Assembly: GCA_016938235.1 (NCBI GenBank)
Contig: JAFGVA010000121.1
Span: forward strand, 62,001-126,000
Source of the DNA: Bacteroidales bacterium
Lineage (GTDB): Bacteria > Bacteroidota > Bacteroidia > Bacteroidales > UBA10428
Direction: 5' to 3'
Length of the DNA stretch: 64,000 nucleotides
Below are positions 36,019 to 44,168 of this stretch, in pieces. A program made the position numbers and the translations under genes. The notes beneath the pieces were generated by a model. That model worked only from the letters and a program-made list of their open reading frames with translations, was not told the origin of the DNA and made no database searches. Numbering within the stretch: position 1 is the first letter of the stretch; the number at the start of each line of letters is the position of its first letter.

Positions 36019-36534
36019 ATGAAGAAATTAAGCTTGATTTTAGGACTGTTGGTTGTAACAATAACTGCAGGTTTTGCTCAGAAATTTGCATATGTCGATA
36101 CAGAATATATACTTGGAAATATACCATCGTACAAAGCTGCTGAGGAAGAATTGGAATCGATGACTACCGAATGGCAAACCGAAATAGATGCGATGTACCA
36201 GGAAATTGATAAAATGTACCGTGAATACCAGGCAGAAAAGGTTTTGCTTACCCAGGAAATGAGACAGACAAGGGAACAAGAAATTATTAGCAAAGAGAGA
36301 GAGGCAAAGAAACTTCAAAACGATTATTTTGGCTCGGAAGGCTTGCTTTATCAAAAGCGTGAGGAGAAAATAAAACCCATTCAGGATGAAATATACAATG
36401 CTCTGAAAGAGATTTCTAATGAAGGTGGTTATGCCTTAATTTTTGACACTTCAGGAGGACCAAGTATACTATATTCCAATCCCCGTTACGACATAAGTGA
36501 CGATATCTTAACCCGATTAGGTTATAAAAATTAA
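36019..36534 (+). CDS. OmpH/Skp-like periplasmic chaperone, copy 1
   Basis: 171 residues from the ATG at 36019 (MKKLSLILGLLVVTITAGFAQ signal peptide). The mature part starts KFAYVDTEYILGNIPSYKAA, contains a long charged coiled coil (about 45-125) and ends with a small strand segment ALIFDTSGGPSILYSN, the Skp/OmpH layout. These chaperones keep unfolded barrel proteins soluble on their way to BamA. The longer frame from 35974 puts polar residues before the signal and was rejected. Directly behind bamA. Confidence 0.92.
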   Translation: MKKLSLILGLLVVTITAGFAQKFAYVDTEYILGNIPSYKAAEEELESMTTEWQTEIDAMYQEIDKMYREYQAEKVLLTQEMRQTREQEIISKEREAKKLQNDYFGSEGLLYQKREEKIKPIQDEIYNALKEISNEGGYALIFDTSGGPSILYSNPRYDISDDILTRLGYKN

Positions 36535-36631
36535 TTGATTACATTTGTGTGATTTTTTAAGAAAAAACCCGAAAATGATTAGCCTTGCTTAATAATGGCA
36601 GTTTAATATCGCAATAATAAAATATAAAAAG

Positions 36632-37159
36632 ATGAAAAGCTTTAAGACACTCATAGCACTTGTTGCAGTTGCTACTTTTTCACTAACAGTTAGTGCACAA
36701 TTAAAAATCGGACATATAAACAGTCAGGAACTCATGGCTTCAATGCCTGAAACCGACAGTGCTCAAAAGAAACTTGAACAAGTAGCTTTGGAACACGATA
36801 ATATTCTTGAAGAAATGTCGGTTGAGCTTAATAAAAAATATGAAGATTATTTAAAAAAGCTTCAGGATACTGCAAATCCAATGTCGGAATTAGTACGAGC
36901 AAACAAGGAAAGTGAGTTGCAAGAATTACAAGAAAGAATGCAGACTTTTCAGCAAAATGCAGAGCAGGATATTCAACGCCAGAGAATGGCCTTGTTTCAA
37001 CCTATACAAGAAAAAGCCATTAAGGCAGTTAACGATGTTGCTGCAGAAAACGGGTTTACCTATATTTTGGATATTGGTGCCGGAGCTGTTGTTTATACAG
37101 CACCAGGTGCCGAAGATATTCTACCTCTTGTTAAAAATAAACTAGGAATACTAGAATAG
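36632..37159 (+). CDS. OmpH/Skp-like periplasmic chaperone, copy 2
   Basis: 175 residues with signal peptide (TLIALVAVATFSLTVSAQ), LKIGHINSQELMASMPETDS, coiled coil to about residue 130 and a FTYILDIGAGAVVYTAP end. It resembles copy 1 in layout but differs clearly in sequence, so the duplication is old. The two lie 97 bases apart. A terminator follows (37184-37216). Confidence 0.92.
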   Translation: MKSFKTLIALVAVATFSLTVSAQLKIGHINSQELMASMPETDSAQKKLEQVALEHDNILEEMSVELNKKYEDYLKKLQDTANPMSELVRANKESELQELQERMQTFQQNAEQDIQRQRMALFQPIQEKAIKAVNDVAAENGFTYILDIGAGAVVYTAPGAEDILPLVKNKLGILE

Positions 37160-37183
37160 AAAAAGATATTAATTTTAATTTTG

Positions 37184-37216
37184 AAGCCAGTCTTAATTAA
37201 GGACTGGCTTTTTTAT
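37184..37216 (+). terminator. Terminator between ompH copy 2 and murI
   Basis: AAGCCAGTC (37184-37192) pairs with GACTGGCTT (37202-37210), a 9-bp stem with a 9-base loop, followed by a T run. It ends only about 7 bases before the murI start codon, so murI either has a promoter inside or before this hairpin or is read through from the operon. Confidence 0.85.
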
Positions 37217-37222
37217 TTTATT

Positions 37223-38029
37223 ATGGATAACAGACCTATTGGTATATTTGATTCTGGTGTTGGCGGCCTTACGGTTGCAAATGCAATCCGTCAGATCTTA
37301 CCTGGCGAAAATTTAATATATTTTGGAGATACTTCTCACCTGCCATACGGTGATAAATCTCCTGAAACAATTCAGCATTATTCTGCCGGCATTACAAAAT
37401 TTTTACTTGAGCAAGACTGTAAAATTATTGTTATTGCATGTAATTCTGCATCGGCCAATGCTTTTGAGACTGTAAAAGGGATGACTGGAAACAAAGCACC
37501 GGTTTTAAATGTTATTGATCCGGTTGTTGAGTACGTTACAAAATACAATGAATATAAGCATATTGGTGTGATTGGTACAAAAAGTACAATAAACAGCAAT
37601 ACCTATGCCGATAAAATTCACTGCAAAGACAAGGGTTATATTGTATCTAGTATGGCAACTACCCTGTTTGTTCCCATGATTGAAGAAGGTTTTATTTACG
37701 ACGATATAAGCAACGCAATAATCAGGACTTATCTTTCGAGACATGAACTTAATGGTATTAATTGCCTGATTTTGGGATGCACTCACTACCCGATAATAAA
37801 AAACCAGATTAATAAGTTTTATAATTTTGAGATAGATATTATTGATTCTTCAAAAATTGTAGCGAATGCTCTGCGGGAACTTCTCGATAAAAATAATTTA
37901 TTGAGCGGTAAAAATGAATCAGTTGAACATAAGTTTTTTGTGTCGGATATAACCCCGGCATTTAAGATTATTTCAAAGATGTTTTTCGAAGAAGATGTTG
38001 ATTTAAAACTTCAGAATATCTGGGATTAG
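37223..38029 (+). CDS. murI: Glutamate racemase
   Basis: 268 residues from the ATG at 37223 (MDNRPIGIFDSGVGGLTV). Makes D-glutamate for peptidoglycan. Both catalytic cysteines are visible, in ACNSASANAF and LGCTHYPI, as is YFGDTSHLPYG. A frame starting 14 codons earlier would begin inside the upstream terminator hairpin and was rejected. It converges with the Lnb-like gene with an 8-base gap. Confidence 0.95.
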   Translation: MDNRPIGIFDSGVGGLTVANAIRQILPGENLIYFGDTSHLPYGDKSPETIQHYSAGITKFLLEQDCKIIVIACNSASANAFETVKGMTGNKAPVLNVIDPVVEYVTKYNEYKHIGVIGTKSTINSNTYADKIHCKDKGYIVSSMATTLFVPMIEEGFIYDDISNAIIRTYLSRHELNGINCLILGCTHYPIIKNQINKFYNFEIDIIDSSKIVANALRELLDKNNLLSGKNESVEHKFFVSDITPAFKIISKMFFEEDVDLKLQNIWD

Positions 38030-38037
38030 AAGTCCTT

Positions 38038-39162
38038 TCAGCTTTTAATTATCCGGGTAACAAGAATAAGCAGTAAAAGCACTAAAGGGAAGTAAAATCC
38101 GTATAAAATAAGACTTAAAATATAAGCGGTAAGCAAAAGTGCCCCCAGAACAATTCTGATTCTTTTACCAGGTTTAACCTTAGGTAATAAAAACACTGTC
38201 CATACCGGATTTAACCAGAGTAAATGAAAATTCCACCTGAATATTTCATGGTCTGATATGAGTAAAACAAGCCATAGCACAACCGAAAATAAGATTACAG
38301 GTACAAATACGAAATAATCAAATGCAATGATTCTTTTTTCTATGCGGTACTCAAAATATCTTATCGATAAACCAATTAAAAAAAGAACAGAAAGCATGAT
38401 TCCGGCTAATGAATATTCCCTTGTATGTGTTTCTTCCATTTTTAAAAGCAGGGTGTCTGGACCAACAAGAGGAGTTTGTTTGTCGTTAAGTACAAGTTCT
38501 TTTAAATAGGACTGCAGCGAGTCGGGGAGAAAAACAGATGACTTAAAGTCCGATTGTTTATAGAATTCACTTCCGGCAGATACGTTTATGGCAAGTTTCG
38601 ACCAACTATGTTTTGACAAATAGGGGTCGACAAGGTTTAAAAAGGTCTGGCTTTCAAATTCTTTTCCTGGTTTTGCGGGAGCGGGGTGAGCAATACTGTC
38701 AATTAGGTCGAATATTCTGGTTGAGCAGTTATTGTATAGAAAGTCGTAGTAATACTGCCTGTTCCCGGGCAAATAGTTTTGTTCCAGCGCTTGTTGAATT
38801 TCCTTCTTCAAACCAAATGGCAGAAAAAACTCATTTTCAACAATGCTTCTGTTTTCTTCCTGAGTATATAGAATAACATATTCTGTTGGAATTCTGGACA
38901 GTTTGTATTTAAGGTTACCCTTAATGAACTTAAAGTAGAAACCTTCGTCGTCAAAATCAAAAGTTCCGTAATTGTAAGTATAGTCTGTATTGTTGCAGTA
39001 ATCAACAACTCTTACAGCACTGTGGCCAAAAGTACTGTATAATTCAGTGCCGGGTGTGTAGGTGAGCAGAGAGATCCGTATTGGGTCAACAGAAAAATTG
39101 CCTGCTTTTATAGCAATAGTTTGAAGGATTAAGAATGCAAGCCAGAAGCTTTTTTTTATCAT
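38038..39162 (-). CDS. Lnb-like DUF4105 membrane protein (predicted lipoprotein N-acyltransferase)
   Basis: 374 residues. Signal segment, then a periplasmic DUF4105 domain to about residue 240 with a conserved histidine and cysteine, H47 in STFGHSAVRVVDY and C146 in DFLYNNCSTRIFD, followed by four or five membrane helices (residues about 255-370). In Bacteroides a protein of this family, Lnb, N-acylates lipoproteins, with a histidine/cysteine pair as active site. The present protein has the layout, so the same role is inferred. The window also encodes a complete Lnt. Last gene of a possible unit with the DUF1571 gene 12 bases upstream. Confidence 0.82.
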   Translation of the reverse strand: MIKKSFWLAFLILQTIAIKAGNFSVDPIRISLLTYTPGTELYSTFGHSAVRVVDYCNNTDYTYNYGTFDFDDEGFYFKFIKGNLKYKLSRIPTEYVILYTQEENRSIVENEFFLPFGLKKEIQQALEQNYLPGNRQYYYDFLYNNCSTRIFDLIDSIAHPAPAKPGKEFESQTFLNLVDPYLSKHSWSKLAINVSAGSEFYKQSDFKSSVFLPDSLQSYLKELVLNDKQTPLVGPDTLLLKMEETHTREYSLAGIMLSVLFLIGLSIRYFEYRIEKRIIAFDYFVFVPVILFSVVLWLVLLISDHEIFRWNFHLLWLNPVWTVFLLPKVKPGKRIRIVLGALLLTAYILSLILYGFYFPLVLLLLILVTRIIKS

Positions 39163-39174
39163 TTATATTTTTGC

Positions 39175-40035
39175 TTAAAAAGAATACACCGGATTTTCTA
39201 AATCAAAATCAAGTTCTGTGAAGTTCGGATTTATTTTCAAATCAACATAGGTATATTCTTCCCAAAGTCCGTTTTCATCATAAGCCTTTATACCATTAAA
39301 ATAACCGGTTTCAATGTCAATATAGGCAACAATTTTTTTGCTGTAATCGGTTGGGATTTTAATTTTTGTATCGGCAGGTATTTCTTCATAATCTTTAAGT
39401 TCAGGATTAAGCAGGGTAACCATATAATCATTAATCTTTAGCTTATCTGAAAGCTCTTCAAGTGTTGAACCTTCGGCAAGATTATAATCAATGATAGAAA
39501 AGTTGGGATTCTCAAAAGTAAACTTATGGCTTAATAAATTGTTGTATTTTACTAATCCATTGTAAGTAAACATGTTGGAGAAGTCGTCTTTGTATTTGCT
39601 TTGAAGGTATTCAAAAACCTCAACAATAAACCGGAATCCTGCTTTATAAATCGAATGGTGATTATTTTCGCGCATAGTTTTGCCGGTAGGATTCAGGCTT
39701 ATAGTAGTCCACGGGAATGAAGAAGGTTTAACCCAGGCTTTTTCGTTATTTTCACCTTCTTTGAACAGCACTTCAAAATTGTTGGGATATTCCTGCTTAA
39801 GATAAACCTGATAAGGATTGTAGTTGATTTTAAAGGTGGCTTTTTTTGAGAGGTAGGCATTTTCTATCCGCTCCTTCATTATCATGGTTAATGTAACCGA
39901 ATGGGTGTTGTTTTTTTGCTCAATAAGCTTTTTAATCAAACTGTTTACAAGAGTTTTGTCGTTCTCAAAAGTCTTAAAGCTTGTTGATAACACCAGCAGA
40001 GGAAAAAGCAAAGCAAGAGAGATTCTCCTGAACAT
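39175..40035 (-). CDS. DUF1571 exported protein with LysM-like insert
   Basis: 286 residues. A signal peptide (LALLFPLLVLSTSF) is followed by a DUF1571 domain, a LolA/LolB-like half barrel (TLTMIMKERIENAYLSKKAT, KINYNPYQVYLKQEYPN). Around residues 190-240 there is a LysM-like stretch: STLEELSDKLKINDYMVTLL, then NPELKDYEEIPADTKIKIP. The LolA-like fold suggests binding of lipid or lipoprotein in the periplasm, and the LysM-like part binding of peptidoglycan; both are inference. The neighbouring Lnb-like gene fits a link with lipoproteins. Confidence 0.8.
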   Translation of the reverse strand: MFRRISLALLFPLLVLSTSFKTFENDKTLVNSLIKKLIEQKNNTHSVTLTMIMKERIENAYLSKKATFKINYNPYQVYLKQEYPNNFEVLFKEGENNEKAWVKPSSFPWTTISLNPTGKTMRENNHHSIYKAGFRFIVEVFEYLQSKYKDDFSNMFTYNGLVKYNNLLSHKFTFENPNFSIIDYNLAEGSTLEELSDKLKINDYMVTLLNPELKDYEEIPADTKIKIPTDYSKKIVAYIDIETGYFNGIKAYDENGLWEEYTYVDLKINPNFTELDFDLENPVYSF

Positions 40036-40066
40036 GAAAGATAAAATATTATAAAAGAAGTTTTAC

Positions 40067-40786
40067 TTAAATTTGTTTCTGCCCTCTAAGATACCTCTTA
40101 TCAATAAAACTCCAATCAAGATAATTCCAAAAAGAGTTAATGTACCTTTCTTTTTCGTATGTATAATCCAGGTAGTAGGCATGTTCCCACATATCAAGAC
40201 CAAATAACGGGAACCCCTGTTTTTTAGATTCTATATTAGAAAAGAAAGGGTTTTGATTGTTTTCTGTATTAACAATTTTCAGTTTATTATCCGGTTCAAG
40301 AACCAGCCAGGTCCACCCACTGGTGTTATTAGTGGCCTTCTTGTAAAATTCGGCTTTTAACTGCTCAATGGAACCAAAATTATGGTTAATTATGTTTAAA
40401 AGACGATTTGAAGGCTTAGAGCAATTTTTTGAATTCAGCGATTTCCAGAATAGCTTATGATTAAAAAACGAACCTGCATTTTCAAGTTGTTCTTCAGAAT
40501 AATTTTCTGCATGAGTAAAAATGCTTTTGGCATTTTTCACACCGGCTGATGTATCTTTGTTTAAGAATACTTTTAATTTACCTGCTTCCCCAAGGAAGAT
40601 CTCCTCGTAATGAATTTTAATATTCTTCTTGCTCAGAAATCCAGATAACGATTCAAATTTTCCTGATATTGATGGTATTCTAAGGGATGCTTTCCTGCTA
40701 ATACTTTCGGCTTTCACCAAAGAGGGCACAATAGCAACACCAATAATACCTGCAATACCATTTCTAATAAAGTCCCTCTTGTTCAT
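40067..40786 (-). CDS. Exported, divergent Fe/Mn superoxide dismutase-like protein
   Basis: 239 residues. An N-terminal signal of Tat-like type (MNKRDFIRNGIAGIIGVAIV, with KR instead of RR). The SOD fold follows; all four metal ligands can be placed: H59 (KIHYEEIF), H110 (FFNHKLFW), D198 and H202 (GLDMWEHAYYLDY). But the second-shell residues usually found after the first ligand (HYGKHHxxY in SodB/SodA) are missing: the gateway His and Tyr are replaced in HYEEIFLGEAG, where there is also an insertion. Activity is therefore uncertain. It precedes the DUF1571 gene by 31 bases. A TAAGTTTG box lies at 40812-40819. Confidence 0.85.
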   Translation of the reverse strand: MNKRDFIRNGIAGIIGVAIVPSLVKAESISRKASLRIPSISGKFESLSGFLSKKNIKIHYEEIFLGEAGKLKVFLNKDTSAGVKNAKSIFTHAENYSEEQLENAGSFFNHKLFWKSLNSKNCSKPSNRLLNIINHNFGSIEQLKAEFYKKATNNTSGWTWLVLEPDNKLKIVNTENNQNPFFSNIESKKQGFPLFGLDMWEHAYYLDYTYEKERYINSFWNYLDWSFIDKRYLRGQKQI

Positions 40787-40888
40787 TGTAACGTTTTTAT
40801 ACTCTTCTTAACAAACTTAGCTAAAAAATTGTTTTATATGAAACGAATAAAAACACTTTTTGTTTCAATAACTTAGCAAACAAGGCAT

Positions 40889-42322
40889 TTAGCGTTTGAT
40901 ATCTTTTACAATTAGTTTAATAATTTCATCTAAAGGTAGTTTACGCTGTTCACCGGTGCCCATGTCTTTGCAGGTAAGATTACCTGATTTCAATTCATCT
41001 TCACCAACCAAAACAACCCAGGGAATATTTTTACTGTTTGCATAAGTCATTTGCTTTTTAAGCTTGGCAGTATCGGGGTATACCTCTGCTGATATTCCTG
41101 CACTTCTTAGCTTTTGAACTACCGGAAGAGAATAAATTTGCTCCTCTTCGCCAAAACAAATGATTAAAACCTGGGTACCTGTAATTACCTCGTTTGGATA
41201 AATGTCCAACTGATTCATTACATCATATATTCTGTCGGCACCAAAACTTATTCCTACACCCGAAACATCTGGAAGTCCAAAGATACCGGTAAGGTTATCG
41301 TATCTTCCTCCGCCACAAATACTTCCAATTTGAACATCGTTTGCCTTAACTTCAAATATCGCTCCGGTATAATAGTTTAATCCACGTGCCAGGGTAAGAT
41401 CCAGTTCAAGGGTGCTCTTAAAGTCAGTTTTGGCCAGGTAGCTAAAGATTTGTTCAACCTCGTTAATTCCTTTTAGCCCTGTTTCAGAATGAAAAAGAAC
41501 CTCCTTTAACCGGGCAAGTTTCCCGGTGTTTGAACCTGAAAGCAAAAGCACCGGTTGAAGTTTTTCAATTGCAACTGCCGAAAGGCCTTTTTCCTTCAGT
41601 TCATTATTAACATTTTCCAATCCAACTTTTTCAAGTTTATCAATGGCAATGGTTATATCTGTAATCAGATCCGGAGCACCTATATAATCAGCAATTCCTG
41701 CCAGAATTTTCCTGTTGTTCAGTTTTATTGTTACAGAAATATTAAGCTTTGAAAACACATTGTCAATAATGTTAATTAGTTCAACTTCGTTTAATAACGA
41801 ATTGCTGCCAACTACATCTACATCGCACTGAAAGAACTCTCTGTACCTGCCTTTTTGTGGCCTGTCAGCTCTCCATACGGGCTGAATCTGGTATCTTTTA
41901 AACGGAAAAGTGATTTCGTTCTGATGCTGTACAACGTACCTGGCAAAAGGAACGGTAAGATCGTATCTAAGGCCTTTCTCAGTTAAACTAAACATCTCGG
42001 AAGGAGTCATCATCATCATTAAAGGATATTTCTCACCTTTAATCAAATCTAATCTTGAACAGTCGTTTTCCGCTACGGTTCTAATAACATTTTTTCGAAT
42101 ACCAGCTTTTTGGCCGGAATCAAGAATTTTGAAAAGCAATTTGTCGCCTTCTTCACCATATTTCCCTAGCAACGTGCCCAGGTTTTCCATTGCCGGAGTT
42201 TCAATGGGCTGATATCCGTATAATTGAAATACATCTTTTATGGTGTCGAAAATATAATTCCGCTTCACCATTTCGGTCGGTGAAAAATCTCTTGTTCCTT
42301 TTGGTATAGAGGGTTTTTGCAT
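40889..42322 (-). CDS. hisS: Histidyl-tRNA synthetase
   Basis: 477 residues, class II synthetase: motif 2 region [20 protein letters not shown], histidine motifs [15 protein letters not shown] and [14 protein letters not shown], and the C-terminal anticodon-binding domain ([20 protein letters not shown]). The start ATG is followed by [15 protein letters not shown], the standard beginning. A TACCTTTG box lies 54-61 bases upstream (42376-42383). Confidence 0.97.
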   Translation of the reverse strand: MQKPSIPKGTRDFSPTEMVKRNYIFDTIKDVFQLYGYQPIETPAMENLGTLLGKYGEEGDKLLFKILDSGQKAGIRKNVIRTVAENDCSRLDLIKGEKYPLMMMMTPSEMFSLTEKGLRYDLTVPFARYVVQHQNEITFPFKRYQIQPVWRADRPQKGRYREFFQCDVDVVGSNSLLNEVELINIIDNVFSKLNISVTIKLNNRKILAGIADYIGAPDLITDITIAIDKLEKVGLENVNNELKEKGLSAVAIEKLQPVLLLSGSNTGKLARLKEVLFHSETGLKGINEVEQIFSYLAKTDFKSTLELDLTLARGLNYYTGAIFEVKANDVQIGSICGGGRYDNLTGIFGLPDVSGVGISFGADRIYDVMNQLDIYPNEVITGTQVLIICFGEEEQIYSLPVVQKLRSAGISAEVYPDTAKLKKQMTYANSKNIPWVVLVGEDELKSGNLTCKDMGTGEQRKLPLDEIIKLIVKDIKR

Positions 42323-42375
42323 AATTCTATATTGAACTTCATTATTTTCTGCATTTTGCAGGTTAAAAACGGCTA

Positions 42376-42383
42376 CAAAGGTA
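42376..42383 (-). promoter_or_regulatory. -7 promoter element of hisS (TACCTTTG)
   Basis: The minus strand reads TACCTTTG, a full consensus match. No TTG at the -33 position. The leader downstream has a small CTGCA-TGCAG inverted repeat; no histidine-rich leader peptide or T-box was seen. Confidence 0.5.
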
Positions 42384-42424
42384 AAAATTTGTGCGAAGAA
42401 ACGGTTATGGAGGTTTCTGTAAAA

Positions 42425-42907
42425 TTAACCAGGCTGTTTTACTCCGGTTTCTTTAAATAATTTTATGATATATTCCTGGCAGCCATTGTCTCCTTCTGCC
42501 GGAGCCCATTGAGCAAAATTTTTATCGTCAATCGGAGAGTAAGGGCCATCCTTCACTTCAAAGACAACAGTTCCCGATTCAAGAGATAAAAGGGTGTGCC
42601 AGACTCCTGCAGCAATCTCTACTCCATAATTTCCTGCAAGTGGGTCTAAAACAATGTGTTCGGTAATTTTACCAGAATCATTAAAAGTTATTACCAGTAT
42701 TTTTCCTTTAAGTACAGTAAAAATTTCTCTTTTATCCGGATTTTCATGTTTATGGGGCTGAACATAGGTGCCTGGCTCAACGGCATTAAGCAATCTTTGC
42801 AGTTTATCCGAAAGTTCTTCATGAAAGTTATAATTCATTCTTAATCTTTCCGTTTTTTTTGCTTGTTCAGAAACGCTATCTAACAGGGGTTTATTTATTT
42901 TCTTCAT
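42425..42907 (-). CDS. WbuC family cupin metalloprotein
   Basis: 160 residues, one cupin domain of the WbuC family: NPDKREIFTVLKGKILVITF with metal-binding VQPHKHEN before it and AAGVWHTLLSLESGTVVFEV after it. WbuC proteins lie in polysaccharide (O-antigen) loci but their reaction is not known. Here no O-antigen genes are near: the start overlaps the end of the MFS transporter gene by 17 bases, so the two are translated together. Confidence 0.88.
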   Translation of the reverse strand: MKKINKPLLDSVSEQAKKTERLRMNYNFHEELSDKLQRLLNAVEPGTYVQPHKHENPDKREIFTVLKGKILVITFNDSGKITEHIVLDPLAGNYGVEIAAGVWHTLLSLESGTVVFEVKDGPYSPIDDKNFAQWAPAEGDNGCQEYIIKLFKETGVKQPG

Positions 42908-44156
42908 CTTTTATCTTGCGGAAAAATGATTCTACAACACTTATTATAAATAATACAAATGAAACAACACCAATAGCAATACCTATATTATACTTTTGAG
43001 TAAGCAATCCCAGCACGAAGGCTATTATTGCTCCGATAATTGAAACAATCTGAGATTCTATTGAAAGTACAGTTGCCAGGAAAGTTGGTGTAAATTTCTC
43101 TGAAATATAGGTAACTGTAAAGGGTTTCTGCATATTCAGAAATATATATAAAGGAATAAACATGATGCCTGACATCAGCGGCAAATCAAATAAGTAAAGT
43201 GCAGCAATACCAATGCCTGTTATTGCACCTAAAATGTTGAGTTGATTAATTGCGACACCTGTAATTCCTGATGGATTTGGGTAAGACGAAGATTTTCGTG
43301 AGCTTAAAGCCGAAAACATATGCAGGACGAAATAGATAAGACCAAGACTAATTGCAGTTCGGTCTTTGGTGTCATATAAGAGGCCAATTGGTAAGGCCAT
43401 TACAGCTGTTACCATAATTGGCTGAACAAAATCCTTCATTGCAAAATGAAAACCTTCGAAATAGGTGACAAAACTTAATCTTTTCAGGGTTTTAAAATTA
43501 AAAAGCTGTTTATAGCTGCCATAGAAAGCATATTTTATGTTTTCAAACAACGAACCCTGATCATCTAATTTACCATCAAGTTCTTTTGGATAGGTGATTA
43601 ATAAAATACTGCCGATAATATACGGTATAGCAGTAAATAGAAATATCTTATCGTAATTTTCTGAGAAAATCATTAAAACGGCGGCTATAACTGCTGATAT
43701 TGCTGAGCCATATTGCGACCATGAGCGTGTATGTCCGTAATAACTGGTTCTTGCTTTTGTCCATTTTTTCAGGTTCAGGTATTCAATAATCATGGCTTTA
43801 TGACTGCCTGTTCTGAATGCATCACCAACTCCGAAAATGATGGAAGGGATAAAAAGAGCATAGAAAGTATCAGAAAAATAATAAACAATAAAAGATGCGA
43901 TATAAAGCAAATACGAAAACAACAAACTGGATCTTCTTCCCAGAGCATCGGCAACTACTCCGCTGGGAATTTCAAGTATTGCCCTTACTGCAAATTTCAG
44001 GGAGTAAAGAAACATGACCTGGGTATAATTACCCAACAGTTTCTGCAAAAGGAAAAGCATGAAAAAAGGTTCGAAAAATCTTTGGTTCTTCAGGAAACCA
44101 TAGGAGCAAAACCTGTAAAACTGCCAGTCTTTTTTGAACCCTAATTCTTTTGCCAT
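42891..44156 (-). CDS. MFS transporter
   Basis: 421 residues with about 12 membrane helices and motif A-like GVVADALGRRSSLLFSY after helix 2. No signal peptide. The substrate cannot be told. It starts 12 bases after the BamA-like gene and overlaps wbuC by 17 bases; all three are on the minus strand and look like one operon. Confidence 0.85.
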   Translation of the reverse strand: MAKELGFKKDWQFYRFCSYGFLKNQRFFEPFFMLFLLQKLLGNYTQVMFLYSLKFAVRAILEIPSGVVADALGRRSSLLFSYLLYIASFIVYYFSDTFYALFIPSIIFGVGDAFRTGSHKAMIIEYLNLKKWTKARTSYYGHTRSWSQYGSAISAVIAAVLMIFSENYDKIFLFTAIPYIIGSILLITYPKELDGKLDDQGSLFENIKYAFYGSYKQLFNFKTLKRLSFVTYFEGFHFAMKDFVQPIMVTAVMALPIGLLYDTKDRTAISLGLIYFVLHMFSALSSRKSSSYPNPSGITGVAINQLNILGAITGIGIAALYLFDLPLMSGIMFIPLYIFLNMQKPFTVTYISEKFTPTFLATVLSIESQIVSIIGAIIAFVLGLLTQKYNIGIAIGVVSFVLFIISVVESFFRKIKDEENK

Positions 44157-44168
44157 GAAATTTTATGC

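Noticed and set aside
36040..36354. 104-codon open frame opposite the first ompH gene
   Set aside because: Phenylalanine/cysteine-rich translation typical of the reverse of a lysine/glutamate-rich coiled coil.
42323..42424. Leader peptide or T-box control of hisS
   Set aside because: No histidine-rich short frame and no T-box-like terminator/antiterminator pair found in the 102-base leader.
43731..44144. 137-codon open frame opposite the MFS transporter gene
   Set aside because: Low-complexity translation without family features; the opposite strand has a full transporter with motif A and overlaps with coupled neighbours.
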